Below the pieces are notes generated by a model. It was not told the DNA's origin. It was given only the letters and a program-made list of their open reading frames with translations, and did not search any database. The position numbers and the translations under genes were made by a program. Below are positions 44,893 to 54,656 of a stretch of DNA of 64,000 nt, piece by piece; the stretch's first letter is position 1; each line of letters opens with the position of its first letter. The stretch is from CAYUWG01 sp964448285. Lineage in GTDB: Bacteria > Bacteroidota > Ignavibacteria > SZUA-365. The stretch spans positions 30,754 through 94,753 of the forward strand of contig CAYUWG010000006.1 of the NCBI GenBank assembly GCA_964448285.1, given 5' to 3'.

Positions 44893-45678
44893 TCAGATAC
44901 CGTGCGTGAGCAAGGCACCGGATTGATTGAACGTGAGATAGCGGGCGATGAGCGTTGCAAGCGCTTCGGCTGTCTGCTCCTGCGGAACGACATCGACGCG
45001 GACGCCAAACTCCAACAACGCATCGGCAGTCGTGCGTCCGATTGCAGCGATGAGGATTTCGCCTTCATGAAAATTCGGGAAGGTGCGGATGAAGCGCGCA
45101 ACCGCGGAGGGCGAAAAGAACGCGATACATCCGATGGATTCCGATTCGACGCGGCTGCGCATCGCTTCGAGTTGGTCGTCCGGAACGTCGTTCGTGAGAT
45201 AGACTACGAGCGATTCGACCGAACCGCCGCGTTTCGCAATTGCATCCCTCAGTTCCTGACGCGCGATGTTCGAACAGGGATGAAGGAATCTCTTTCCGGC
45301 GACCTCGCCAAGAGCGGCGGCGAGTTCCTCAGCGCTTGCACTCGCAGGAACGACACCGGCTGCGAGTGCTAACTCCTTCACTGCTTCCTCCGTGCGTTCA
45401 CCGACGCAATGCATCGGCGGGAGAACGTCGAGCGTTGGGAAGATACTCTTCAGACGCTCTATCGTGAAGCGAACAGCATTTGCGCTCGTGAAAAGCACGC
45501 CGTCGTATTGCGCTATGTCCGCGAGGGTCGCATCCACTTCGGACCAATCGTCGAGCGATTGAATGGCGATCATCGGGACGTGAAGCACATCGAGGCCGTG
45601 CTCGCGGAGAATGTTTTCGAATACCGGAGATGACCCCTCCGGCCTGGTCAACAGAACCGTGTTTCTGTGTGTACTCAT
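44893..45678 (-). CDS. hemD: Uroporphyrinogen-III synthase
   Basis: I start at 45678 (MSTHRNTVLLTRPEGSSP), overlapping hemC by 4 bases. The 261-residue product has the two-lobed HemD plan, with LLTRPEG, VLFTSANAVRF, MHCVGERTEEA, CIAFFSPSAVARF and IAAIGRTTADAL, the weakly conserved blocks of this family. It closes hydroxymethylbilane to uroporphyrinogen III. The last haem gene in the tight run; hemE lies about 6.2 kb further on, past inserted cargo. Confidence 0.92.
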   Translation of the reverse strand: MSTHRNTVLLTRPEGSSPVFENILREHGLDVLHVPMIAIQSLDDWSEVDATLADIAQYDGVLFTSANAVRFTIERLKSIFPTLDVLPPMHCVGERTEEAVKELALAAGVVPASASAEELAAALGEVAGKRFLHPCSNIARQELRDAIAKRGGSVESLVVYLTNDVPDDQLEAMRSRVESESIGCIAFFSPSAVARFIRTFPNFHEGEILIAAIGRTTADALLEFGVRVDVVPQEQTAEALATLIARYLTFNQSGALLTHGI

Positions 45679-46607
45679 TGTGTTTCCCTTCGAATGTCTT
45701 GTAAAATTCTTTCGGCTCCGTTCGCGAGGAGTCGTTTGGCAAGGCGCTTCCCGAGCGCTTCCGCGCGAAGCGGATTTCCGGTCGCAGCGCGCGCGTCGAG
45801 TCGTACGTTGCCATCGACCGAACCGACGACTGCATCGAGAACGAGTGTGTCTTTTTCCAACCTTCCATACGCTCCGATGGGTATTTGGCATCCGCCTTCA
45901 AGTTCGCGCAACAACGCGCGCTCGGCAAGCACGCCGGCCGCGGTCGCTTCGTGATGAAGTGCGTTGACGACGCGTTGCGCGTGTTCGTCATCTTCCCGTA
46001 TCTCTATCGCAAGTGCGCCCTGACCGACGGCGGGGAGTATCAACTCCGTCGGTATGAGTTGCGCGATGCGGTCAGTCCATCCAAGGCGCTTCACTCCTGC
46101 ATGAGCGAGAATCATTCCGTCCCATTTGGATGCATCGAACTTCTTCATGCGCGTGTTGAGGTTGCCGCGGATATCGACGATCTGCACGTCGGGTCGCAGA
46201 TGGAGAAGCTGGCTTCTACGGCGCAGGCTTCCCGTCGCAACGACGGCTCCATCGGGAAGGTCTTCGAGCGATTTCCACTGCTTTGAAATGAGCACGTCGC
46301 GCACGTCCTCGCGTTTCGTGATCGCAGCGATTGCAAGACCTTCCGGTACGAACGTCGGAAGGTCCTTCATGCTGTGCACGGCAAGATCGATGCGGCGTTC
46401 GAGCAAGGCGTGTTCGATCTCTTTCGTGAAAAGACCCTTGTCGCCGATGGTCGAAAGCGCCTGTCCGAGAATTTTATCACCCGTCGTCTTGATGATCCGT
46501 AATTCGATTTCGAGCGAACGAAAGCGTCGGAGCAAACGGTCACGCACGTGATGCGCCTGCCAGAGAGCAAGCTCGCTTCCGCGCGTTCCGATGACGAGCT
46601 TCTTCAT
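45675..46607 (-). CDS. hemC: Porphobilinogen deaminase (hydroxymethylbilane synthase)
   Basis: The 310-residue protein is complete: IGTRGSELALWQAHHV, HSMKDLPT, SLRRRSQLLHLRPD, IRGNLNTRM, and the dipyrromethane cofactor Cys in LEGGCQIPIGAY (C240). It joins four porphobilinogens into hydroxymethylbilane. It overlaps hemA and hemD by 4 bases each, which points to coupled translation. hemB is not in the window. Confidence 0.97.
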   Translation of the reverse strand: MKKLVIGTRGSELALWQAHHVRDRLLRRFRSLEIELRIIKTTGDKILGQALSTIGDKGLFTKEIEHALLERRIDLAVHSMKDLPTFVPEGLAIAAITKREDVRDVLISKQWKSLEDLPDGAVVATGSLRRRSQLLHLRPDVQIVDIRGNLNTRMKKFDASKWDGMILAHAGVKRLGWTDRIAQLIPTELILPAVGQGALAIEIREDDEHAQRVVNALHHEATAAGVLAERALLRELEGGCQIPIGAYGRLEKDTLVLDAVVGSVDGNVRLDARAATGNPLRAEALGKRLAKRLLANGAERILQDIRRETQ

Positions 46608-47884
46608 GGCGAGTGCTCTTTCTTTTGCATCGCGTCTTCCAGGTTGAATATCTCTCGCAGAAGTTCGGCTTTTTCACTCAACCCCGTCGCACCGAAGCGC
46701 TGTTCTTTCAGATTCTTCATCGTCGGATGCAGCAGTTTGTTGATGATGCGCCGCGTCAGCATCTCGACCGTTTCGAGATTGTCGGGCGCGAGTTTGTTCT
46801 TGAACCGCTCGAACTCCGTTGCGCGGATTTCCTCGAAGTGATTACGCAACTGCTGAATGGTCGGAATTGCATCGAGCGTGTTGAACCAGAGGAAGAAGTT
46901 GACCACTTCCTCCGTGACGATCTGCTCGGCTTTCGGAATCTCGAGCTTGCGCTTTTCAAGGTTCTGATCGACGATGCCTTGCAGCGCATCGAGGTCTTTG
47001 AGGAAGACATTCGAAAGTTTACCGACGGCAGGATCGACGTTGCGGGGTACCGAGATGTCGATGATGAGCAACGGTCGATTCTGGCGATGCTTCATCGCGG
47101 CGGTCACATGCGATGGCGTAAGCAGGTATTCCGTTGCTGCAGTCGCGCTGATGAGGATGTCCGTTTCCGCAATCCGGGCAGCGAATGCATCGAAATCCAC
47201 GACCTCTCCGTGCAGTTCGTCTGCAAGCTCCTGAGCGCGCTCACGCGTGCGGTTCGCCAGCATCATGCGCGCGACGCCTTTCGAAGCAAGGGAACGCGCG
47301 GCAAGCGTTCCCGTCTCACCGGTTCCGATCAGGAGGACGGTCTTGCGATGGAGGTCATCGTAAATCCTTCGCGCGAGTTCTATCGCGGCGAAGCTGACGG
47401 AGACCGCACCGATACCGATCGAAGTCGAACTGCGAACACGCTTCCCCGTGTGCAGCGCTGCCGGAAACAAATGATTCAGGATGTTGCCGGCGGTTCCGGC
47501 TTTCACCGAGAGGTCGTATGCTTCCTTCACCTGTCCTAAAATCTGAATGTCGCCGAGCACCTGCGATTCGAGTGCAGATGCGACGCGAAAGAGATGGCTC
47601 ACCGAACCGCACGTGAACGTGCGGAAGAAGTGCGAATCACTGAGCTTCGTCGAGGGACGAACGCGTCTGAGTGCATCGACCAAATTCTGGCCGTTGATAT
47701 GCTCTTCAGCGGGCACGCCGTACAGCTCCGTGCGATTGCACGTCGAAATGATGCACGCTTCCTTCAACAGGGATGGAGAAATTTCCGAAAGCACGTTCGA
47801 GATTTCTTCCGGTGAAAGATGCAGCGCTTCCCGGACTTCGACCGGTGCTGTTTTATGATTCACGCCGACGGCGTAGAAGATCAT
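46604..47884 (-). CDS. hemA: Glutamyl-tRNA reductase
   Basis: The 426-residue protein has VNHKTAPVEVREAL, ISTCNRTELYG with catalytic C49, the NADPH-binding LLIGTGETGTLAARSL and the helical dimerisation tail. It makes glutamate-1-semialdehyde from glutamyl-tRNA, the entry step of the C5 route to tetrapyrroles. It is 16 bases downstream of the ccsA-like gene and overlaps hemC by 4 bases. Confidence 0.97.
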   Translation of the reverse strand: MIFYAVGVNHKTAPVEVREALHLSPEEISNVLSEISPSLLKEACIISTCNRTELYGVPAEEHINGQNLVDALRRVRPSTKLSDSHFFRTFTCGSVSHLFRVASALESQVLGDIQILGQVKEAYDLSVKAGTAGNILNHLFPAALHTGKRVRSSTSIGIGAVSVSFAAIELARRIYDDLHRKTVLLIGTGETGTLAARSLASKGVARMMLANRTRERAQELADELHGEVVDFDAFAARIAETDILISATAATEYLLTPSHVTAAMKHRQNRPLLIIDISVPRNVDPAVGKLSNVFLKDLDALQGIVDQNLEKRKLEIPKAEQIVTEEVVNFFLWFNTLDAIPTIQQLRNHFEEIRATEFERFKNKLAPDNLETVEMLTRRIINKLLHPTMKNLKEQRFGATGLSEKAELLREIFNLEDAMQKKEHSP

Positions 47885-47900
47885 TTCTCTGTTCCTTTCA

Positions 47901-48734
47901 TCAGAAAAAATTATGGAAGCTTCCGAAGAATGCGTTCACGATCGTCATCGAGAACACGGCGATCGCGAAACCGCTGAGCGAAAGCGTGACGACTTTCCTT
48001 CCATCCATGCGCAGGACATATTTCGCAACCAGCACGCCAAGGTACAGCAACCACATGACACCGGTGAAAAGCAGCTTCGGATCGTGCCATGAAAACGATT
48101 CGACCGCTTGAGGGAGCGTCACGACGCCGATTGCGATGGAGATGGTGACGAAGACGAAACCGATGATTGCCGCATTGAGGCACAATCGTTCGAGCGCTTC
48201 AAGGCTCGGCAGATGGCGGAAGAATGCACCGGGCGCATCCCGCTTCAGCTCACGATACTGGAACAGATAGAGCAATCCGTACACAGCGGAAATCGCGATC
48301 GCGCCCAGGCCGAAGATCGCGGTAGCGACGTGCAGGCCGATGGGGACTTTCTGGAGAATCTCATTCGGCGTTCCGCTCCCTCCGACTTTCACCGTCACCG
48401 CTGACACGAGTTCGAACGCCATCGCGACCGAGAGGAAGAAAAAGCCCGTGTCCTTCACCTTCGTACGATACTCGATGAAGATGTACGTCGTGAGAATGGT
48501 GAATGCGATGAGGGACATGATCTCGAAGGGCGTCGTGACCATGCAACGACCGAACTCCACGCTATACATCCCGATGTACACCGTGTGAGTGAGAAACGTG
48601 ATCAGGCAAAGGTGGGACTTGAATTTTTGTGCGAGCGAGTCTTCACGAAAGAATGCAAGACCGTACGCCATCGTGGTCATTGCATAGAGGATCGGTAGAA
48701 AAACTTCGGAGAGACTGTTGAGCAGGTGAAGCAT
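47901..48734 (-). CDS. CcsA/HemX-like cytochrome c assembly membrane protein
   Basis: The 277-residue protein has about eight membrane segments and ends ESFSWHDPKLLFTGVMWLLY ... FFGSFHNFF. This is a degenerate form of the WGxxWxWDPK region of the CcsA/CcmC/HemX family, which handles haem during cytochrome c maturation or steadies HemA. Placement directly ahead of hemA is the classic hemX position. The lack of the complete Trp-rich motif argues for HemX rather than a full CcsA. Confidence 0.82.
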   Translation of the reverse strand: MLHLLNSLSEVFLPILYAMTTMAYGLAFFREDSLAQKFKSHLCLITFLTHTVYIGMYSVEFGRCMVTTPFEIMSLIAFTILTTYIFIEYRTKVKDTGFFFLSVAMAFELVSAVTVKVGGSGTPNEILQKVPIGLHVATAIFGLGAIAISAVYGLLYLFQYRELKRDAPGAFFRHLPSLEALERLCLNAAIIGFVFVTISIAIGVVTLPQAVESFSWHDPKLLFTGVMWLLYLGVLVAKYVLRMDGRKVVTLSLSGFAIAVFSMTIVNAFFGSFHNFF

Positions 48735-48742
48735 GAGTTGAA

Positions 48743-48901
48743 TTATCCTTTCGTCGCTTCGTCATTCCAATGATACGTTAAATGAGACTTCAGCGTGATG
48801 ACGAAAGTCATAGACAAAAGTACGAGGAAAACGACGACGAGCCATCGCAGGGGAATCGTGGTTTCGAAGCAGAGGTCGTATTCGCGCGAGAACGACTGCA
48901 T
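48743..48901 (-). CDS. Small single-pass membrane protein upstream of the ccsA-like gene (CcmD-like?)
   Basis: The 52-residue frame has AGGAG eight bases before its ATG (48901) and ends 8 bases ahead of the ccsA-like gene. It has one membrane helix (WLVVVFLVLLSMTFVITL) between a short N-terminal part and a charged tail. Small one-helix proteins (CcmD) often accompany haem-handling membrane proteins, so that is the likely role. The ribosome site and the spacing support a real gene; sequence alone cannot prove the family. Confidence 0.55.
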   Translation of the reverse strand: MQSFSREYDLCFETTIPLRWLVVVFLVLLSMTFVITLKSHLTYHWNDEATKG

Positions 48902-48970
48902 GGCAATTTGCTCCTGCTTTCCTATCATGCGGCAGGGGAGAGACACACCAATTCCATTTCGCTTCTTCAT

Positions 48971-50578
48971 ATGAAAAATCTTGTCCTTCTTTTCGCCTTC
49001 ATCGTCAGCGCACAACGATGCTTCACACAGAACCGCCCGGTCATCGATGGCACTTTCGACGATTGGATTCCGCATCGCTCGCTTCATACGGATAAGACGC
49101 ATGACGGCGGTGCAAGCCGCATCGATTTCACGGCGATCAAAGTGACGAACGACGAGGAGTATCTCTATCTCTATTTCGAAACGGGGAAGGAGATCAACCT
49201 TCAGGAGAAGAACAGCATCATGCTGCATATCGACACCGACGCGAACGGCAACACCGGCATGAGATACGGCGGCATTGGAACGGAATTGACCTGGAGCTTC
49301 GGAGAGAAAAAAGGTATCGTTCACACGCCAACGTTCAGCGGTGCGATCTCGCATGCCCAAATCTCCCTCATCCCCGCACCAACTGTAAGCTCCGACCGAT
49401 TCGAGATTGCGATATCGCGCAAGGCGGTGATCGAAGGAACTCCGCTCTTCTCACACGAGCGCATTCGTTTGCTTCTTGCCGATGGACTTTTCGGCGATCA
49501 ACTTCCCGACGGTGATAGTTTTGTCGAATATGTCTTCACTCAAGAGCGATATCCACACGTCGAGCCGATACCGATTTCGCGTGTGCCCGGTACGGTGCGC
49601 CTGCTTTCGTGGAACGTCAAATTCGATGCACCTTTCCATGAGTCGCGACGGCCTTCGTTTACACGCATACTCACGACGCTTAATCCCGACATTCTGTGTT
49701 TCCAGGAATTCTTCAACCGCTCAGCGACGGAAGTGTTGGAGTACGTCGAGTCCGTTTTGCCTGCACCGGCAGGGCGGCGCTGGAAGGCGTTCAAACTCGA
49801 TAAGGGAAACGTGTTCGTCACGTATTACGACGTTGAAGGAGCCTGGCAAGTGCTTGCCGATGCGCGCCTCGCAGCCTTTCACGTCCGTATCGATGAACCA
49901 TTCCGTTCATCACTTCTCGTGTTCAACAATCATCTTCGATGCTGCACGAAGAATAAAGACCGGCAGCGCGAAGTGGATGCGCTCATTGCGTTCGTTCGAA
50001 AGGCAAAGAGCGGCGAAGGTCTCGCGTACGTCGAACCGGAAACGCCGATCATGATGGTTGGCGACTTCAACCTCGTCGGATACAAACGGCAATTGGAAAC
50101 ACTCATTACGGGAGACATCCGCGACAACGATACTTTCGGGCCTGACGCTGCGCCGGATTGGGACGGCAGAGCGTTTACCGATCTGAAGCCGCGAAGAATC
50201 CGGTCGTTGTTTCCGCATACGTGGTTCGATCCGACCGGCAGTTTTGCCGCAGGCCGATTGGACTTTGTGTTCTATTCGAAAAGCGCAATGGACGTCCACA
50301 GAAGTTTCATCTTCCATTCAGGCGATCTCACACCGGCTGAACGAATGGAGACCAACGTACAAGCCTTCGATTCCGACTCGGCATCGGATCACTCCCCGAT
50401 CGTCGTTGACTTTTCGCCGAAAAAGAAAACGCACAAATCCGATGTGAAAGGGTCACTCATCGCTCCATCGCGATCCGAGAAGTTTGCAGGCGAGGCCGAT
50501 GATGGTTCTACAAGGAATCGCACGAATGCTTTTCGCATGAACGCGAACGCTACACTGCGAAGCCGGATTCTTCGTTAA
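48971..50578 (+). CDS. Exported endonuclease/exonuclease/phosphatase-family protein with CBM9-like domain
   Basis: I start at 48971, which gives a signal peptide (cleaved near CFTQ). Residues 22-190 look like a CBM9/DOMON-like sugar-binding domain (IDGTFDDWIP, EYLYLYFETG, MLHIDTDANGNTG). Residues 205-500 form the EEP catalytic domain: LLSWNVKFD, DILCFQEFF, NNHLRC, MVGDFNLVG and SDHSPIVVDF. EEP enzymes cut phosphodiesters in nucleic acids or lipids. The last 50 residues are basic and probably disordered. The fusion of a carbohydrate-type domain with an EEP domain suggests a surface substrate. Confidence 0.82.
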   Translation: MKNLVLLFAFIVSAQRCFTQNRPVIDGTFDDWIPHRSLHTDKTHDGGASRIDFTAIKVTNDEEYLYLYFETGKEINLQEKNSIMLHIDTDANGNTGMRYGGIGTELTWSFGEKKGIVHTPTFSGAISHAQISLIPAPTVSSDRFEIAISRKAVIEGTPLFSHERIRLLLADGLFGDQLPDGDSFVEYVFTQERYPHVEPIPISRVPGTVRLLSWNVKFDAPFHESRRPSFTRILTTLNPDILCFQEFFNRSATEVLEYVESVLPAPAGRRWKAFKLDKGNVFVTYYDVEGAWQVLADARLAAFHVRIDEPFRSSLLVFNNHLRCCTKNKDRQREVDALIAFVRKAKSGEGLAYVEPETPIMMVGDFNLVGYKRQLETLITGDIRDNDTFGPDAAPDWDGRAFTDLKPRRIRSLFPHTWFDPTGSFAAGRLDFVFYSKSAMDVHRSFIFHSGDLTPAERMETNVQAFDSDSASDHSPIVVDFSPKKKTHKSDVKGSLIAPSRSEKFAGEADDGSTRNRTNAFRMNANATLRSRILR

Positions 50579-50584
50579 GGAAAA

Positions 50585-53500
50585 TTACGCTGCCGTTCGC
50601 AGGCGTTGGATGAGCCGTTCGAACGCTTGGCGTGATTCCGAATAGAGCTTTTCGAGTTCCTCACGAAAGGCCGTTGCACGCTCGAGTTCTCCGTTTGACG
50701 CCGCAAGCTCAATCTTTCTGCAAAGCTCGCCGAGAGCGTTGGCGCCGATGTTCAGGCTGACGCCTTTCATCTTGTGTGCTTCTTTATGAACGGCAGACAC
50801 GTCTGATTTCTGAAGCGCATCGAGGATCGACTGCATGATCGTTTCCGAGTCTTCGAGGAACAGCGTCACCAGTTCTGAGAGCATTTCTTCCGCTTCATCG
50901 CCGCCGAGTTCCCGAAGTTCAGCAATCTTCTCATCATCGATCAGCCGCGCGGCTTTTTCCTGCAGCCGTTCTTCCTTTCGGGATTCCGGCAAAGCGCGCT
51001 GACCACCCCAATTGCGAATGACGCGTTCGATTTCTTTTACCGAGATCGGTTTCGAGATGTAATCATCCATGCCGCGTTCGAGGCATTCTTCCCGATAGCC
51101 TTCCATGACGTTTGCCGTCATCGCAACGATGCGCGGGCGCATCTCAGGACGCCACTGGTTGACGATCACTTCCGTCGCTTCGAAGCCATCCATCTCAGGC
51201 ATCTGAATATCCATGAAAATCATGTCATAGCGCTTCTTCGCCAAGGCATCCAAAGCTTCACGCCCGTTGGTTACGACCTCAGCTATATACCCCAACTGTT
51301 GCAGCATCCGCAGCGCGAGCTTCTGATTGATCACATTATCCTCAGCGATGAGAATGGATAGCGGATGGGAGTCGGCGAGCTTCGTTCCGTGCGTCTCTTT
51401 CACCCCGTTTCCATTCGTTTCAGGAACAGCCGCCGGGACGAACTTCTCATCGACGTTCCCGGACAGTATTCCCGTGAGCATTTCAAGCAAATGTCTATGC
51501 TTGATCGGTTTCATGACGGCGGCATTGAATACATCAGAATACTTTGCATCAGGTTTGAATCCGGAAGACAGCATGACGATGGGAAGCTCGTTCTTCGGTT
51601 TCATCTGTCGGATGCGTTGGCCGAGATCGACGCCATCCATTTCCGGCATGTGCATATCGGTGATACACAGATCGAACGTTGAATCGAAATTCAGAACCGC
51701 TAATGCTTCCGCTCCTCCGGATACGGCGTATGGACGCATTCCCCATTGCTCGCATTGCAACGTGAGGATTCGCCTGTTCGTCGGATTATCATCGACGATT
51801 AAAACCCGTTTATTCGCGACGATGCTGTAATCTTTGTGAAGATCAACCCTCTGCACCTGCTCCGCCTTTCCTGCTTTTATCGTGAAATGAAACGTCGAAC
51901 CTTCGTTCGCCGCACTCTCCACCCAGATGTGTCCGCCCATGAGTGTGCTGAGTTGCTTGCAGATGGCAAGCCCAAGCCCCGTCCCGCCGAACTTCCGAGT
52001 TGTCGAAGACTCAGCCTGGGAAAATGATTGAAAGAGCTTGCCGATGTCCTCTTGCGCAATCCCGATTCCGGTATCCTTCACTGCGAAGTGAAGCTCGACG
52101 TCATCATCTGAGGACGAGAGGCGACTGACGCTGATGAGCACTTCACCGGAAGGCGTAAACTTGATTGCGTTCCCCACGAGGTTTACGAGGATCTGTCGAA
52201 GACGTGTGACATCGGCACGAATGAAAGCCGGAACGTCAGGTTCGATCAGATACAAGAGATCTAAGCTCTTCTCCGATGCTTTGATGGAAAGAACGTCCAG
52301 GGCTTCTTCGATGCACTTGCGCAGTTCGAAGTCCGTGAAATCCAACTCCATCTTTCCGGACTCGATTTTCGAGTAATCGAGAATATCATTGATCACGGTG
52401 AGCAGAGATTCACCGCTGATGCGAATCGAATCAGCGTAGTCGCGCTGTTCTGCCGAAAGCTGTGTGTTCATCAGCAGTCCCGTCATACCGATCACACCGT
52501 TCATCGGCGTTCGAATCTCGTGGCTCATCTTGGCAAGAAAGAGTGATTTCGCGTTCGTTGCTTCTTCCGCGGCGTCCTTCGCTTTCAGAAGCTCGAGCGT
52601 CGTTTTCTTCTGTTCGGTAATATCCTCGATTGTCCCGACGTAGCCTCGAACGATGTCGTCATCGAAGATTGCGACGGCTTTGTTCAATACATAGCGCACA
52701 GTTCCATCCTGTCGAAGGATCCGATATTCTGCATCGAATCGTTGGTGGCTCTGCAAGCATTCATTCCATTTTCCTGCGATGTGCTCATAATCCTCGGGAT
52801 GGATCGATTGAAGCCATGCATCACCGAGCAAGTCGTCCATTGAAACGCCGGTGATGTTCAGACCGCGGGGATTGATATAGAGGTATTTCCCAACTGCATC
52901 GGTTTCATAAATGCCGACGGGGGAAAGAGCATTCAATGTTCTGAATCGCGCTTCACTTTTACGAAGATCATCTTCCGCTTTCACGCGCTCCGTAACGATG
53001 CGCGAGTGCGCGATCAATCCTGTCACCTTTCCGTCTTCCATGAATGAACTGCACGTTGTCTCCAGCCATTCCCAATGCCCTGCGGCATGTTTGTACCGAA
53101 ACATGATCGGCCCGACGATATCGTTCGATTGTCGGAGGGAAGAGACGAAGAAAGAACGGATCATATTGAGATCGTCCTGATGGCACGGGTCGAGGATGTT
53201 GTCGTTGATTCTCTCTGACAACGCATAGCCGAGCAGCCTTTCCGCCGCGGGACTTTCATACAGGATTTTTCGATGGAGATCGAACACGGTAATGATGTCC
53301 GAAGAATGCTGAACCAGTCTTCTGAATCGCTCTTCGTTATGCTGAAGGGCAAGCTCTGCTTCGCGTTGATCGGTAATATCTATGCCGGTTCCAATGATGT
53401 ATTCGATATCATCATTTTCATCGTAGAGAACGGTGTTCGACCATGATATCAATCTCTGGCTGCCGTCACGCAGTGTCCAGTAACGTTCGTTGGAGAGTGG

Positions 53501-53908
53501 GATATCTTTATTCCGCAGGCTCTCCTGGAACCAGACACTGGCTTCCTGTTCCACCGACAACCCGAAGACTTTCCAGAAGAACTCTCCTTTCACTTCTTCA
53601 AAAGAATATCCGGAAAGCCGCTCACTCGTGGTATTGAATCGCACGATCTTTCCGAAGCGATCGACCGTGATGATAAGCGCTCCAGCGCTTGCGAGAACGG
53701 CTTCGATGAAATTCCGGTCTGCGATGATCTGTGCGTGGTTTTGTTCAAGCTGTTTGGAGTAAAGTTCGAGGATATCGCGCACTTCACCGAAACCAAGCTC
53801 CCTCGATTCCGCTGATTTCGAGGTTATAAGTGACTCGATCCGATTGAGGAAATCCTCGACATCCATGGATCGGGAGTTATTACTGTTGGCGGGGTTTTGT
53901 GTTAACAT
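50585..53908 (-). CDS. Soluble hybrid histidine kinase with PAS domains, two receivers and HPt
   Basis: I start at 53908 (MLTQNPANSN); the frame is open to 54001, but the tail there has no site. The 1,107-residue protein has three PAS/PAC units (residues about 70-190, 200-320, 325-445), a kinase core (MSHEIRTPMNGV, LVNLVGNAIKF, DTGIGIAQED, GTGLGLAICKQ), receiver 1 (IVDDNP, ITDMHMPEMDG), receiver 2 (IAEDNV, FMDIQMPEMDG) and a C-terminal HPt (AHKMKGVSLN). No membrane helix is present. All phosphorelay steps are in one chain, as in BarA-type kinases. No obvious output regulator lies beside it. Confidence 0.93.
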   Translation of the reverse strand: MLTQNPANSNNSRSMDVEDFLNRIESLITSKSAESRELGFGEVRDILELYSKQLEQNHAQIIADRNFIEAVLASAGALIITVDRFGKIVRFNTTSERLSGYSFEEVKGEFFWKVFGLSVEQEASVWFQESLRNKDIPLSNERYWTLRDGSQRLISWSNTVLYDENDDIEYIIGTGIDITDQREAELALQHNEERFRRLVQHSSDIITVFDLHRKILYESPAAERLLGYALSERINDNILDPCHQDDLNMIRSFFVSSLRQSNDIVGPIMFRYKHAAGHWEWLETTCSSFMEDGKVTGLIAHSRIVTERVKAEDDLRKSEARFRTLNALSPVGIYETDAVGKYLYINPRGLNITGVSMDDLLGDAWLQSIHPEDYEHIAGKWNECLQSHQRFDAEYRILRQDGTVRYVLNKAVAIFDDDIVRGYVGTIEDITEQKKTTLELLKAKDAAEEATNAKSLFLAKMSHEIRTPMNGVIGMTGLLMNTQLSAEQRDYADSIRISGESLLTVINDILDYSKIESGKMELDFTDFELRKCIEEALDVLSIKASEKSLDLLYLIEPDVPAFIRADVTRLRQILVNLVGNAIKFTPSGEVLISVSRLSSSDDDVELHFAVKDTGIGIAQEDIGKLFQSFSQAESSTTRKFGGTGLGLAICKQLSTLMGGHIWVESAANEGSTFHFTIKAGKAEQVQRVDLHKDYSIVANKRVLIVDDNPTNRRILTLQCEQWGMRPYAVSGGAEALAVLNFDSTFDLCITDMHMPEMDGVDLGQRIRQMKPKNELPIVMLSSGFKPDAKYSDVFNAAVMKPIKHRHLLEMLTGILSGNVDEKFVPAAVPETNGNGVKETHGTKLADSHPLSILIAEDNVINQKLALRMLQQLGYIAEVVTNGREALDALAKKRYDMIFMDIQMPEMDGFEATEVIVNQWRPEMRPRIVAMTANVMEGYREECLERGMDDYISKPISVKEIERVIRNWGGQRALPESRKEERLQEKAARLIDDEKIAELRELGGDEAEEMLSELVTLFLEDSETIMQSILDALQKSDVSAVHKEAHKMKGVSLNIGANALGELCRKIELAASNGELERATAFREELEKLYSESRQAFERLIQRLRTAA

Positions 53909-54224
53909 GGTGGTGTCTCGTTCTGTCACAAAGCGATTCGGGAGGGACGAAAACCATACCACATGGTTTTCCTCAGTCCACACACTCATAAATAGCACCA
54001 ATTCAGGAAGTAAAGCATTGATGGAAATGGCCGCCGTTGAAAGAATTGCAGCCAGGGCGTCACTTTAGTACATCAATCCTGCATACGAGAGCGGCAGCGA
54101 GGACCGGGATTGCCCCATGTTCCTCGAGTTGCCTTTGCAAGTAACCGAGGGTTTCCTCTTACATTAGAATTAAGAATACTCAGTATAGTCTCTCGGCATC
54201 CAAGCAGGGAAGGAAGCACCGCTG
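53909..54224. other. Upstream region of the hybrid kinase gene
   Basis: These 316 bases lie between two minus-strand genes, the CBS protein and the kinase. I see no coding region, hairpin or clear promoter box. The A+T-rich stretch at 54160-54190 would be the best place for a promoter of the kinase gene. Confidence 0.4.
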
Positions 54225-54656
54225 TCAACGATTGCCGGTGATATAGTCTCGCAGATACTTGATCGTGACTGCACCCTCCTGAAGTTTTGCTTTCACGAGA
54301 TCTCCAATAGATATCATTCCACTTATCTGACCTTCATCTACGATAGGGATATGTCGGATTCGAGCCTGAGTCAGCACTCCCATCACCGTATCGATGTCAT
54401 CGTCCGAATGGCAAATGATCAAATCCCGGGTCATAACATCCTCTACCTTTAACCGACTCAATCCTTCGGGGTCGCTCGCAGTCAAGCGGAGAATATCACG
54501 CTCCGTGATAATCCCGATGGGATTTCCTCCGTCAATGACTAAAAGTGCACCGATATTATGCTGAACAAGCGTATCGACCGCCTCCTTCACGGTTGTCTTC
54601 GGTGCTACACTCCACACCGATGATCCTTTTTCTGACAAGATGTTGCGAATTTTCAT
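54225..54656 (-). CDS. CBS-pair protein
   Basis: The 143-residue protein is made of two CBS motifs: VKEAVDTLVQHNIGALLV ... PIGIITERDILR and VEDVMTRDLIICHSDDD ... IRHIPIVDEGQISGMISIGDLVK. Stand-alone CBS pairs bind adenine nucleotides and often sense energy state; the partner here is unknown. It may be the first gene of a transcript running towards the hybrid kinase, though 316 bases separate them. Confidence 0.9.
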   Translation of the reverse strand: MKIRNILSEKGSSVWSVAPKTTVKEAVDTLVQHNIGALLVIDGGNPIGIITERDILRLTASDPEGLSRLKVEDVMTRDLIICHSDDDIDTVMGVLTQARIRHIPIVDEGQISGMISIGDLVKAKLQEGAVTIKYLRDYITGNR

